A DNA stretch of 64,000 nucleotides from Streptomyces hydrogenans (GTDB lineage: Bacteria; Actinomycetota; Actinomycetes; Streptomycetales; Streptomycetaceae). The notes beneath the pieces are model-generated. The model was given only the letters and a program-made list of their open reading frames with translations. It did no database searches and was not told where the DNA came from. The stretch is taken from the NCBI RefSeq assembly GCF_014656075.1, contig NZ_BNBS01000005.1, positions 94,418-158,417 of the forward strand. Reading direction: 5' to 3'. This document shows positions 52,198 to 61,425 of the stretch, piece by piece; position 1 is the first letter of the stretch, and each line of letters starts with the position of its first letter. A program made the position numbers and the translations under genes.

Positions 52198-53433
52198 CTA
52201 GCCGGCGGCGGGCTGGGCGCGACGCCCCTGGACGAGCGCGAGGGTGAGGGTGGGGATGAGGGCCACCGCGGCCATGGCGGCGCCGATCACGGCCGGCCCG
52301 GCGGTGTGGAAAGGCGAGTCGAGGGCGAGTCCGGCGATCCAGGAGCCGGCCGCGGTGCCCAGGTTGAACGCCGACACGGTCAGGGCCGAGCCCAGCGTGG
52401 GGGCCCTGCCCGCGAAGCGGACGCCGAGGGCGATCAGGACCGGGGTGCCGAGGAAGCCGACCAGCCCGAGCAGGGCGACCAGCGCCACCGTCGGGGCGGC
52501 GAAGCCTGACAGCAGGCCGAGCGCCGCCAGGACCACCGCGGCCGACGCCGCAGCCTTGATCGTGGTCGCGTACGGGCGGACATCGCCGAGACGACCGCCC
52601 ACGAGGAAGCCGGCCAGGGCGCCGGCACCGAATCCGACGAGGACGAGCGGCACGAGACCCGCGGCGATTCCCGCCCGGTCGGTGAGCAGCGGGGCGATGT
52701 AGGTGTACGTGCCGAGCACGCCGGCACTCGTGGCGGCGCAGGCCGCCAGCACCAGCCAGAGTCGGCCCGAGCGCAGCGCGGACAGCTCCGAGAGGATCGA
52801 CACCGTCTGCCCGCCGCGGGGCTCGTGCGGGACCCGGCGCGCGATCAGCGCCACCGCGGCCACCGCCAGGACGGCCAGTATCCAGAAGGGGCCGCGCCAG
52901 CCCATCAGCTGCCCGGCGAACGCGCCGAGCGGCACGCCGACGACATTGGCGAGCATGGCCCCGGAACCGACCACGCCCACGGCGCGCGAGCTCGCGGCCG
53001 GGCCGGCCGCCCGGGTGGCCACGACGTTCGCCACCGCCCAGAACGCTCCGGTCGCCAGCGCGGTCAGGAACCGCGCGGCGAGCAGCAGGCCGAACCCGTC
53101 ACCGACAGCGGCGATGACATGACCCGCGGCGAAGACGCCCAGGGCCAGCATCAGCGTCATGCGGGCGGGCAGCCGCAGCGTCAGCATCGACATCAGCGGC
53201 GCGCCGATGATCATTCCGACCGCGAAGACGGTGATCGCGAGGCCGGCACGGGCCACGCTCACCCGTAGGTCGTCCGCGATCTCCGGCAGCAGACCCGCCA
53301 CCACGAATTCGGTCGTGCCCATCAGGAAGGTCCCCAGGGCCAGCACGTAGATCACGGCGGGAAGCCGACGGGAGGCGGATGGCCGTTCCGCGGCACGATC
53401 GTCGACGGAGGCGGGGAGGGTCGCTCCTTGCAC
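52198..53433 (-). CDS. MFS exporter, DHA1/arabinose-efflux type
   Basis: This 411-residue permease has twelve segments and the DHA1 pattern (ALGTFLMGTTEFVVAGLLPE; motif C VVGSGAMLANVVGVPLG). Such proteins export drugs or sugars. GTG 53433 follows GGAG. It is divergent from the XRE regulator, which probably controls it and perhaps the alcohol dehydrogenase. Confidence 0.92.
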   Translation of the reverse strand: MQGATLPASVDDRAAERPSASRRLPAVIYVLALGTFLMGTTEFVVAGLLPEIADDLRVSVARAGLAITVFAVGMIIGAPLMSMLTLRLPARMTLMLALGVFAAGHVIAAVGDGFGLLLAARFLTALATGAFWAVANVVATRAAGPAASSRAVGVVGSGAMLANVVGVPLGAFAGQLMGWRGPFWILAVLAVAAVALIARRVPHEPRGGQTVSILSELSALRSGRLWLVLAACAATSAGVLGTYTYIAPLLTDRAGIAAGLVPLVLVGFGAGALAGFLVGGRLGDVRPYATTIKAAASAAVVLAALGLLSGFAAPTVALVALLGLVGFLGTPVLIALGVRFAGRAPTLGSALTVSAFNLGTAAGSWIAGLALDSPFHTAGPAVIGAAMAAVALIPTLTLALVQGRRAQPAAG

Positions 53434-53569
53434 GGTGGGGCTCCAAGAGGTGTCGCTGCGGGGTCGTCCATCCCAGGGAACCGGTATCCACGCAGGTCAG
53501 AAAGGTCGCGCTTATAGGGGGTACAAGCTCCACCTCCCTTCCCGGCGGAACGCGCCTACCGTGAAAGAC

Positions 53570-54520
53570 ATGGACAAGCGACCCGACAACCGCTCCGACA
53601 TCCGCGACTTCCTCGCCAGTCGGCGCGCCAGGATCACACCGGAGCAGGCCGGGCTGCCCACCAGCGGCCGGCGCCGCGTCCCCGGCCTGCGGCGGGAGGA
53701 GGTCGCCGTTCTCGCCGGTGTCAGCACCGAGTGGTACACACGCCTGGAGAAGGGCCACATCAACGGCGTGTCCGAAGACGTCCTCGACGCGGTCGCCCGC
53801 GCGCTCCACCTCGACGACGACGAGCGCACCTACCTCTTCGACCTCGCCCGCGCCGCCCAGCCGGCCGGCCGCGCACCCCGGCGCCGCAAGGCCGTCGACC
53901 TCCCGCCCCGCGTCCAGTGGCTGCTCGACTCCATGACCCTGTCCGCGGCCTTCGTCACCAACGGTCGCCTCGACATCGTCGCCACCAACGCACTCGCCCG
54001 GGCGGTCCTGTCACCGATGTTCCACAGCGACACGGCCGACGAGCAGGGCCGCCCCAACTGCGCTCGCTACTACTTCCTCGACCCGGGCGCGCGGCACTTC
54101 GTCGCCGACTGGGACCAGGCCGTCACCATCACCACCGCTCTGCTGCGCGCCGAGGCCGGCCGTTACCCGAACGACAGGGCACTGCGGGAACTCATCGGAG
54201 AGCTGTCCACTCTGAGCACCGAGTTCCGCACCCTCTGGGCCGCCCACGACGTCCGCATCCACCACGGCGGCGTCAAATCCTTCCACCATCCCGACGCCGG
54301 ACCGCTGGAACTCACCTACCAGCCGCTGGACCTGCCCCTCTCCACCCGCGAGGCGCACTCCCTGACCATCTACACCGCCGAGCCCGGCACCCCTGACGAA
54401 GACCGGCTCAAACTCCTCGCCAGCCTGGCGGCCACCCCGAACGGCCCCCGGGCACGGCTTTCCCCTTCCGCCGCGGACCCCCGGGACAGGGCGACCGACA
54501 CCGGCGACGCACCTGAGTAG
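53570..54520 (+). CDS. XRE-family regulator with MmyB-like domain
   Basis: This 316-residue protein has an N-terminal helix-turn-helix (VPGLRREEVAVLAGVSTEWY, about residues 40-60) and an MmyB-like ligand domain (LLDSMTLSAAFVTNGRLDI). It belongs to the large Streptomyces group of such regulators next to oxidoreductases or exporters. ATG 53570 is used; GTG 53561 is in frame. Divergent from the MFS gene. Confidence 0.9.
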   Translation: MDKRPDNRSDIRDFLASRRARITPEQAGLPTSGRRRVPGLRREEVAVLAGVSTEWYTRLEKGHINGVSEDVLDAVARALHLDDDERTYLFDLARAAQPAGRAPRRRKAVDLPPRVQWLLDSMTLSAAFVTNGRLDIVATNALARAVLSPMFHSDTADEQGRPNCARYYFLDPGARHFVADWDQAVTITTALLRAEAGRYPNDRALRELIGELSTLSTEFRTLWAAHDVRIHHGGVKSFHHPDAGPLELTYQPLDLPLSTREAHSLTIYTAEPGTPDEDRLKLLASLAATPNGPRARLSPSAADPRDRATDTGDAPE

Positions 54521-54712
54521 CGGCGCTGGGGGCCGCCGACCGCACGCCCGCGGTGCGATGCCCGTGCCTCCACGACTCGCTCGGCCCACGTGCCGGTGCG
54601 ACACCGGGCGCCGGCCTGCAGCCCCGACGGTCACCGGCTCGCCGTGGCCGGCCAGGCGCATCAGGTCGAGCTGGTGCGATGGACCTGGCCCGCTCCCGGA
54701 GCGCGGCCGGGC

Positions 54713-55882
54713 TCAGAGGTCGTACGCCGCTCCGCCCCGTCGCGGCTCCTGGCCCCTGCGGGTGACGGGACAGGCGCCGTTTCCGTCTCCGCCCGGTGGG
54801 ACGTACGCCGGCGCGCCCGGTTCCGGGGTGCCCAGCTGGTCCAGGATCTCGTCGGCGAGGAGGTCCTGGGGGCCCTTGAGGGCGTCTGCGGCCGCACGGT
54901 CCGAAGGGAACACCAGCTCGGCCGCGATGTTGTCCTGGACGATCCGGGCGAGGTTGTCCAGGGCCACGAAGACCGGGTCCGAGGGCGGCTCGGCGGTCGG
55001 CAGGTCGATCAGGTGGGTGGCCACCTTCGCGGGGTTCATGCACGGCCCGATGATGATCGAGTTCTGGTTGAGTTCGGACGTGGCCCACTGGGACAGGACC
55101 ACCGTGTACAGGTCCCGCCACGCCTCCTCGCCGATCCGGGCGCGCCACCTCCGCAGGACGCCCTGGACGCCCGTGATCTGAGCCTCGGCCGCGTACCGCA
55201 TGGTGGTGCGGATGCCCGCGTACACGCTCCGGGAGAAGTCCTCGAAGGACCTGATGTCGAAGGAGCGGGCCTCGGTGGAGACCTTGACGAACGCCAGCGC
55301 GCCGTCGAGCACCTGCGCGCAGGAGGCCGCCGCCTCCGGCGGGATGCCGGCCCGGTCGAGGTGCCGCCGCGCCGCGGCCAGGGTGTCGGCGTACTGCCGC
55401 AGGGGGGCGATCCAGTCGGTGGACGTCGTGTCCCTGAACGCGAGCATGGCGAGGTCGTGCGGATCGATGCGGTCGGCGCCGGGGATGTTCGGGACCCGGC
55501 CGCTCAGGTGGGGCGCGATGATCGCGAAGACGCCGAGCGGCGCGTGGGCGACGGACTTCGCCAGCTCGAACACCTCCCCGACGGGGTGCAGCGACTCCTG
55601 CGTGCCGTCGTGGACGAGGGTGAACCTCCCGCCCTTGGCGTCGTTCTGGACCACGAGGACGGGACTGAGCCGGGCGATCAGATCCGCCTTGAGCGCGGCG
55701 TAGTGCGACCGCATCCCGCTGTTGACGGCCACGATCGCGTCACGCGCCCGCGCCCGGCGCACGTCCGGTGCGCCGACGGCGGGTGACCCGCGCCCGTCCT
55801 CGGCCGCCGCCGGTGAGGCCGTGAGGCCCGCCAGGACGCCGGCCGCGGTGGTACGGCCGAGAAAGCTCCTGCGTGTGGTCAT
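54713..55882 (-). CDS. Tat-exported protein of unknown function
   Basis: This 389-residue protein has a twin-arginine signal (MTTRRSFLGRTTAAGVLAGL) cleaved near SPAAAED. The mature domain is mostly helical (for example ARARDAIVAVNSGMRSHYAA, EDFSRSVYAGIRTTMRYAAE). No cofactor motif is visible. Tat export suggests folding in the cytoplasm before secretion. The gene is followed downstream by nothing on its strand and preceded by a DoxX gene 138 bp away. Confidence 0.75.
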   Translation of the reverse strand: MTTRRSFLGRTTAAGVLAGLTASPAAAEDGRGSPAVGAPDVRRARARDAIVAVNSGMRSHYAALKADLIARLSPVLVVQNDAKGGRFTLVHDGTQESLHPVGEVFELAKSVAHAPLGVFAIIAPHLSGRVPNIPGADRIDPHDLAMLAFRDTTSTDWIAPLRQYADTLAAARRHLDRAGIPPEAAASCAQVLDGALAFVKVSTEARSFDIRSFEDFSRSVYAGIRTTMRYAAEAQITGVQGVLRRWRARIGEEAWRDLYTVVLSQWATSELNQNSIIIGPCMNPAKVATHLIDLPTAEPPSDPVFVALDNLARIVQDNIAAELVFPSDRAAADALKGPQDLLADEILDQLGTPEPGAPAYVPPGGDGNGACPVTRRGQEPRRGGAAYDL

Positions 55883-56020
55883 GCTCCGCCTTTCGTCTGG
55901 GCCCCCGCGCGAGACGAGGCGGGGGCGGGCACCGACGCGCCGGTGTTCCCGGCAGACGGAGAACGACCCCGGGCACCCGCACGCATCGGCTCGGCGCGGA
56001 TCGGGTGAGCGGCCGCCCGG

Positions 56021-56377
56021 TCACAGCTGGCCGTGCTGGGCGAGGTTGAGGGCCAGCGTGGCCGCGGGAAGGCAGAAGAAGAGGAGCCACCCGCCCAACT
56101 CGTGGTCCCGTACCCGCAGATGGGTCCAGAGGGCGCCGAGGAAGTACAGCACGAGGCCTGCGGCGGCGAGCGCGCCCAGCGCGGGCACGGCCAGGCCGGC
56201 CAGCAGGCCCAGGGCGCCCGAGCCCAGGAGGATGCCGAGCGGCCGCATCCAGGAGCGGGGGACGCCCAGCTTGTCCGCCTGGCTCTTCGGATAGTCGTGT
56301 CCGATGAGGTTGGCGACGGCGGCCAGGCCGTTCACGGCCGAGGTGAGGAGGGTGGCGACGAGATAGGCGGCGAACAC
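56021..56377 (-). CDS. DoxX-like membrane protein
   Basis: This 118-residue protein has four membrane segments and the DoxX pattern (GHDYPKSQADKLGVPRSWMR between segments 1 and 2). AGGAG stands 6 nt before GTG 56377. DoxX proteins are thought to work with membrane redox systems; the role here is unknown. Confidence 0.85.
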   Translation of the reverse strand: MFAAYLVATLLTSAVNGLAAVANLIGHDYPKSQADKLGVPRSWMRPLGILLGSGALGLLAGLAVPALGALAAAGLVLYFLGALWTHLRVRDHELGGWLLFFCLPAATLALNLAQHGQL

Positions 56378-56777
56378 GTGAGTCTCCTTGGTCCTGTGCT
56401 GGGAACACCTGCTGGTGGTTCACCCCATGGACCGGTCAGGGCCCTGATGTGTGACGGCCGGATCGATGCCACCGTCACTCCCCCGTTCCTGTCCGGCCCC
56501 GCCGGGTCACACCGCCCGCACCGTGCGGCGCATGGCGCACGGATTGCGCTTGAACTCACTGAGCAAGCAACACACATGACGACCTATCAGATGCTGCGAG
56601 TCGAACCCCACGGCTTCGCCCCCGCTCCGGCACTTCCTCCCTCCCGGAGGCTTGACGCCCGATGAAACAAGTCAATAGTTTCCGTATCATCGACTCTTCG
56701 GGGGTGACCCCCGTGGAACCCGGAATCCAGTCGCACCGCGCGCCGGTGGCCGTGGTGCCGTGCAGGAGGGATCGCGC
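56378..56777. other. Intergenic region, 400 bp
   Basis: Between DoxX and DUF2236. It contains TTGACG (56652-56657), an 18-bp spacer and TAGTTT (56676-56681), a plausible housekeeping promoter for the DUF2236-aldehyde dehydrogenase pair. No gene seen. Confidence 0.5.
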
Positions 56778-57770
56778 ATGGGGCGGTACAGCCGGCTTCG
56801 GCTCATCCGGCGGATGGATCCGGAGCGGGACTTCGAGCAGATCTTCCGGTGGATCACGCAGTACGAGTTCCCCCGCGACTACCTCCACGGCACGTCGATC
56901 GCCTTCCTGCGGGACTACGGCGTGCCGCGCATCTCGCAACTACTTGATCGCACGCAGGAGTTCGAGCGGGCGGGGCAGAAGCGGTACGACGACACGGTGC
57001 TGATCGCGTACGAGATGGTGCGCGCGGGGATGGACTCGGAGGAGGGGCGGACGGCGGCACGGCATCTGAACCGCATCCACGGGCGGTACCGGATCCCGAA
57101 CGAGGACTTCCTCTACGTGCTGGCCACGACGGTGGTCGGGCCGAAGCGGTGGATCGACCGGTTCGGGTGGCGCCGGCTGTCCGCGCAGGAGACCGAGAGC
57201 CTGGCGCTGGTGGGGCGGCGCATGGGCGAGATGATGGGGATCTCCGGCGTGCCCGGCACGTACGCCGGGTTCGAGCGGCTCCATGACGCGTACGAGCGGG
57301 AGATGTTCGCGTACGACCCCGCCAACCGCAGGGTCGCCGCGGCGACCCTGCGGGTCATGGGCTCCTGGTACCCGGCGCCGCTGCGCCGGGTGGCGACCCG
57401 CGTCGTGCTCGCCGTGCTGGACGAGCCCCTGCTCCGCGCCCTGGGGTTCCGGCCGCAGCCCGCGTGGCTGCGGGGAGCGGTGCGACGTGGGTTCCGCGTC
57501 CGGGCCGGGCTGATCCGGCTGCTTCCCGCCCGGCCGGAGTGGTTACCCCGCAAGCCCGAGGCGCGCAGCTACCCCTTCGGCTGGACCCTCGACGACCTGG
57601 GCCCCCACTGGGCCCACTCCCGCCCCCTCCTGCCTCTCCACGACGAGGCGCCCGAGGAGCGGCCGGACGAGCGGCCGGGCGACACGTCGAACGCACCGCC
57701 GCCGCCGGCGGCGGGATCCGCCCCCGCCACGCCCTCCCCCGCCCGCGCCATCCGTCAGGAGCCCCGATGA
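56778..57770 (+). CDS. DUF2236/MpaB-family oxygenase-like protein, with TTA codon
   Basis: This 330-residue protein belongs to the DUF2236 family (FRWITQYEFPRDYLHGTSIA, HLNRIHGRYRIPNEDFLYVL), which includes the haem enzyme MpaB and is related to latex-clearing protein. GGAGG is 8 nt before ATG 56778. Leu256 is a TTA codon (57543-57545), so translation should need bldA tRNA. The C-terminus is a long Pro/Glu-rich tail. The stop overlaps the aldehyde dehydrogenase start, so bldA could affect both. Confidence 0.85.
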   Translation: MGRYSRLRLIRRMDPERDFEQIFRWITQYEFPRDYLHGTSIAFLRDYGVPRISQLLDRTQEFERAGQKRYDDTVLIAYEMVRAGMDSEEGRTAARHLNRIHGRYRIPNEDFLYVLATTVVGPKRWIDRFGWRRLSAQETESLALVGRRMGEMMGISGVPGTYAGFERLHDAYEREMFAYDPANRRVAAATLRVMGSWYPAPLRRVATRVVLAVLDEPLLRALGFRPQPAWLRGAVRRGFRVRAGLIRLLPARPEWLPRKPEARSYPFGWTLDDLGPHWAHSRPLLPLHDEAPEERPDERPGDTSNAPPPPAAGSAPATPSPARAIRQEPR

Positions 57771-59275
57771 CCGACACCACCACCTCCGCCGCCGCACCGG
57801 GCGCCGCGGTCTTCACCACCCGCTCCCCCGCCGCCGGAGAGCCGCTCGCCGAGCATCCGGTGGACGGGCCGGAAGCGGTCGCGCGGGCCGTGGAGCGGGG
57901 GCGGGCCGCGCAGGCCGGGTGGGCGGCGCTGCCCGCGTCCCGGCGGCGCGGCCACCTGCTGGCCTGGAAGAAGGCGCTCGCCACCGAGCTGGACGCCGTG
58001 GCCCGCAGCATCGCGGAGGAGACCGGCAAGCCGGCCGGCGACGCGGCCCTGGAGGTGGTGCTCACGCTGGAGCACCTGGCCTGGGCCGCGCGTCACGCCG
58101 ATCGCGTGCTGCGGCGGCGCAGGGTGGGTTCGGGGCTGTTCACCGTCCATCAGCGGGCCTCGCTGGTGCACCGGCCGCTGGGGGTCGTCGGGGTGATCGG
58201 GCCCTGGAACTATCCCTTGTACACCCCGATGGGTTCCGTCGGGTACGCCCTGGCGGCGGGCAACGCGGTGGTCTTCAAGCCGTCCGAGCTGACCCCGGGC
58301 ACCGGCGTGCTGATGGCGCGGCTGTTCGACAGCGCGGTGCCCGAGCACGCCGGACTGCTGGGGGTCGTCACCGGACCGGCGTCCACGGGGGACGCCCTCG
58401 CCCGGTCGGGGGTCGACAAGCTGGCCTTCACGGGTTCGCCGGGGACCGCCCGGAAGGTGATGGCCGTCTGCGCGGAGACGCTGACGCCGTTCCTCGCCGA
58501 ATGCGGCGGGAAGGACGCCGTGATCGTCACCGCGGACGCCGACCTGGACGCGGCCGCCGACGCGATCGTGTGGGGCGCGCTGAGCAACGCCGGGCAGACC
58601 TGCGCGGGGGTGGAGCGCGTCTACGCGGTACGGGAGGTCCACGCGGCGCTGTGCGAGCGCGTCGTCGAGCGGGCCGGGGCGCTGCGCACGGGAGCGGGTC
58701 AGGAGGCCGCCTACGGTCCGATGACGCTTCCGGGGCAGGTCGGGATCGTCGAGCGGCACGTGAGCGGTGCGGTCGCGGAGGGGGCCCGGGCGCTCCTCGG
58801 CGGGCCGGAGTCGGTGCGCGCGCCGTTCGTCTCGCCGGTGGTGCTGGCCGGGGTGCCGGAGGGGGCGGCGGCGATGACCGAGGAGACCTTCGGTCCGGTG
58901 GTGGCGATCAACGAGGTGGCCGACGTGGACGAGGCGGTGGAGCGGGCGAACGCCTCCCGCTACTCCCTGGGTGCCGCCGTGTTCTGTGGCGGCGGGCGGG
59001 CCGGAGCGGCGATCGCGGCGCGGCTGCGCGCCGGGGCGGTGTCGGTGAACTCGGTGCTGGGGTTCGCGGCCGTGCCGGCGCTGCCGTTCGGGGGCGCGCA
59101 GGAGTCCGGCTTCGGGCGGATCCACGGCGAGGAGGGGCTGCGCGCCTTCACCGCCGTGCAGTCGACGACGGTGCAGCGGTTCGCCCCGCCGATCGCGCTG
59201 ACCTCGTTCGCGGTTCCGGCGGCGATGCGGGACCGGGCGGTGCGGCTCGCCCGGTCGCTGCACCGGCGCCGCTGA
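57767..59275 (+). CDS. Aldehyde dehydrogenase
   Basis: This 502-residue NAD(P)-dependent enzyme has Asn148 (GPWNYP), the cofactor loop FTGSPGTA, Glu245 in LAECGGKD and catalytic Cys279 in NAGQTCAGVE. The Glu motif is ECGGKD rather than ELGGK. It would oxidise a fatty or other aldehyde to the acid. ATG overlaps the DUF2236 stop by 4 nt. It may act on the aldehyde product of the DUF2236 enzyme. Confidence 0.92.
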   Translation: MTDTTTSAAAPGAAVFTTRSPAAGEPLAEHPVDGPEAVARAVERGRAAQAGWAALPASRRRGHLLAWKKALATELDAVARSIAEETGKPAGDAALEVVLTLEHLAWAARHADRVLRRRRVGSGLFTVHQRASLVHRPLGVVGVIGPWNYPLYTPMGSVGYALAAGNAVVFKPSELTPGTGVLMARLFDSAVPEHAGLLGVVTGPASTGDALARSGVDKLAFTGSPGTARKVMAVCAETLTPFLAECGGKDAVIVTADADLDAAADAIVWGALSNAGQTCAGVERVYAVREVHAALCERVVERAGALRTGAGQEAAYGPMTLPGQVGIVERHVSGAVAEGARALLGGPESVRAPFVSPVVLAGVPEGAAAMTEETFGPVVAINEVADVDEAVERANASRYSLGAAVFCGGGRAGAAIAARLRAGAVSVNSVLGFAAVPALPFGGAQESGFGRIHGEEGLRAFTAVQSTTVQRFAPPIALTSFAVPAAMRDRAVRLARSLHRRR

Positions 59276-59282
59276 GCGGCCC

Positions 59283-59304
59283 CGCGGCGGTCCAGGCCGC
59301 CGCG
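59283..59304 (+). terminator. Terminator after aldehyde dehydrogenase
   Basis: CGCGGCGG (59283-59290) and CCGCCGCG (59297-59304) form a perfect 8-bp stem with a 6-nt loop, 8 nt beyond the stop. Confidence 0.55.
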
Positions 59305-59433
59305 CGGGTCGGTCGGTCGTCCACCGCCGTGCGTCACTGCCCGCCGGCCGCAGGGGGAGCCCTGTCGGCGGGTGCGGGAGTCCTCGCGGCCGTACGGCGG
59401 TTCCGCGGGGCCGGGCGGGAGCCGCCCGGCCCG

Positions 59434-60069
59434 TCAGGCGTCCAGGAGCGGGGCGAGGTAGCGGCGGGCGAAGGCCCGGGCCTGCTCCTCGTCCTCCATC
59501 TCGATGCAGCTGGCGGGGTTGAGCAGGAAGGAGACGGCGACCCGCACCATCAGCTCGGCGAGCGGGCGCGGGTCCTCGTCGGCACGGCCCTCGACCTGCT
59601 GCGCGCGGCGCAGATGGGCCGTCAGGTACTCGACCGTGGCCGAGAGCGAGAAGCCGCCCTGCACGGTCAGATACGGCAGCACCAGCTCGGGTTCGAGGCG
59701 CAGCAGGCCGCCGAAGAGCGGATGGGCGCGGGTGTGCCGCAGGGCGACCACGAAGCCCTCGACGACCCTCTCCTCCATGGTCGGCAGCGGGGCCACCCGC
59801 GCGTCGAGGTGCTGGAAGAAGCGGTTGAGCTCGCGCAGCAGGGTGGCTTCGACGAGCTTGTCCTTGGACTGGAACCGCCGGAAGACGGTGACGCGCGAGA
59901 CCCCGGCGCGCTTGGCCACGTCGTCCACCGAGGAGCGGCGCAGCCCCAGCAGGCTGAACTGCTCCAGTGCGGCGTCGAGGATCCTGCGCGCGGTCGGGTC
60001 CTCGACCTCCGGCCGGGCGACGGCCGTGGTGGGGCCCGAGTGGTCGGTGTCGGTACTCATGGCGCTCAC
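59434..60069 (-). CDS. TetR-family regulator
   Basis: This 211-residue regulator has its helix-turn-helix near residues 46-68 (RAGVSRVTVFRRFQSKDKL). It is divergent from the acyl-CoA dehydrogenase gene; the gap contains an AT-richer stretch (GATGAAACGCTTATCG) but no perfect palindrome I trust. It probably controls the lipid-degradation genes. Confidence 0.9.
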   Translation of the reverse strand: MSAMSTDTDHSGPTTAVARPEVEDPTARRILDAALEQFSLLGLRRSSVDDVAKRAGVSRVTVFRRFQSKDKLVEATLLRELNRFFQHLDARVAPLPTMEERVVEGFVVALRHTRAHPLFGGLLRLEPELVLPYLTVQGGFSLSATVEYLTAHLRRAQQVEGRADEDPRPLAELMVRVAVSFLLNPASCIEMEDEEQARAFARRYLAPLLDA

Positions 60070-60148
60070 GATACCGGCGAACCCCTGCCGTAGAGACGAT
60101 GAAACGCTTATCGTAAATCCGTCACATCACTGAGCGCGGGAGGATCTG

Positions 60149-61289
60149 ATGGGCAGTCGCCTCACCGAGGAGCAGGCCGACTTCGTCGCGGCCGTGCGTG
60201 ATTTCGCCAAGCGGGAGTGCGGCACGCGGGAGCAGCGCGACGCGCTGACCTCGGGCGGCCGCGAGGCCCACGACCCCGCGCTGTACGGCAGGCTCGCCGA
60301 GCTCGGCTGGCTGGGGGTGTGCCTGCCGGAGGAGTACGGGGGCGCAGGCGGCGGACTGGCCGACGCCTGCCTCTTCCTGGAGGAGACCTCGTACGGCATG
60401 GTCCCCGCCGGGGGCTTCATCACCACGGTCATCGCGGCGAAGGCGTACGAGAGGTTCGGCTCCGAGCGGCAGCGCGCCGAGGTGCTGTCCGGTGCGGTGC
60501 GCGGCGACGTCCTGGCCATCGCCATGTCGGAGCCGGGGGGCCGGCTCGGACGTGGGGGCGCTGCGCTGCCGGGCGCGGCGGCAGGACGACGGCACCTGGC
60601 TGGTGGACGGCCAGAAGACCTGGATCTCCAACGCGCACTGCGCGCGGCACATCCTGCTGGTGGCGCGCACCGGCGAGGACAAGCACGGCGGACTGACGAT
60701 GTTCCACCTGCCCGCCGGCACCCCGGGCGTGGAGACCCGGCGCATCGACACCATGGGCGGCCGGGAGGTCAACGACGTCTTCCTCACCGGCGTGCGGCTG
60801 CCGGCGGACGCGGTCGTCGGCGAGGTGGACCACGGCTGGCGGCAGCTGATGGCCGGGCTCAACCACGAGCGGCTGTTCCTGGCCGCGAACATGCTGGGCC
60901 TGGCCCGCCGCGCCTTCGACGACACGGTCGCCTATGTCCGGGAGCGCGAGCAGTTCGGGCGCCCGGTCGGCTCCTTCCAGGCCCTGCGGCACCGGATCGC
61001 CGACCTCGCCACCGAGATCGAGTGCACCCGGCTGCTGGTGCGGGAGACCGCCCTGGACTGCGACGCGCAGCCGGACCGGCTCTTCCCGCGCGAGGCGTCC
61101 ATGGCCAAGCTGAAGGCGACCGAGGTCGCCAAGCGGGCGGCGCTGGAGGGCATGCAGATGATGGGCGGCTACGGCTACACCACGGAGTTCGGCATGGAAC
61201 GGCACCTGCGGGCGGCCGTGGTGTCGACGGTCTACGGCGGGACCAGCGAGATCCAGCGGGACGTCATCGGGAAGACCTACGGCCTCTGA
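60149..61289 (+). pseudogene. Acyl-CoA dehydrogenase, broken by a frameshift
   Basis: Two frames join into one acyl-CoA dehydrogenase of about 380 residues. The first (60149 to about 60540) ends ...AIAMSEPG; the second resumes AGSDVGALRCRA... to TSEIQRDVIGKTYGL. The flavin region (EPGAGSD), WISNA and GYGYTTEFGMERHLR are recognisable. A run of six G (60535-60540) has one extra base; five would restore MSEPGAGSD. It is a sequencing error, a phase-variable tract or a true pseudogene. Confidence 0.85.
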
Positions 61290-61306
61290 GGAGTCGTGGG
61301 CGCACA

Positions 61307-61343
61307 CCGTCGAGGCCGCCCCGGGAGGGGACGGCCTCGACGG
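61307..61343. terminator. Strong terminator, convergent genes
   Basis: CCGTCGAGGCCG (61307-61318) pairs perfectly with CGGCCTCGACGG (61332-61343); the loop adds CCCC/GGGG. It lies between the acyl-CoA dehydrogenase and acyl-CoA synthetase genes. Confidence 0.8.
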
Positions 61344-61425
61344 CTGCCGGGTGCGCGGCGAGTTCCCCGGACCCGGCCGATCCCGGCCCGGGCGCCGGGC
61401 CTTCCGCCCCGCCGGCCCGGCCTCC

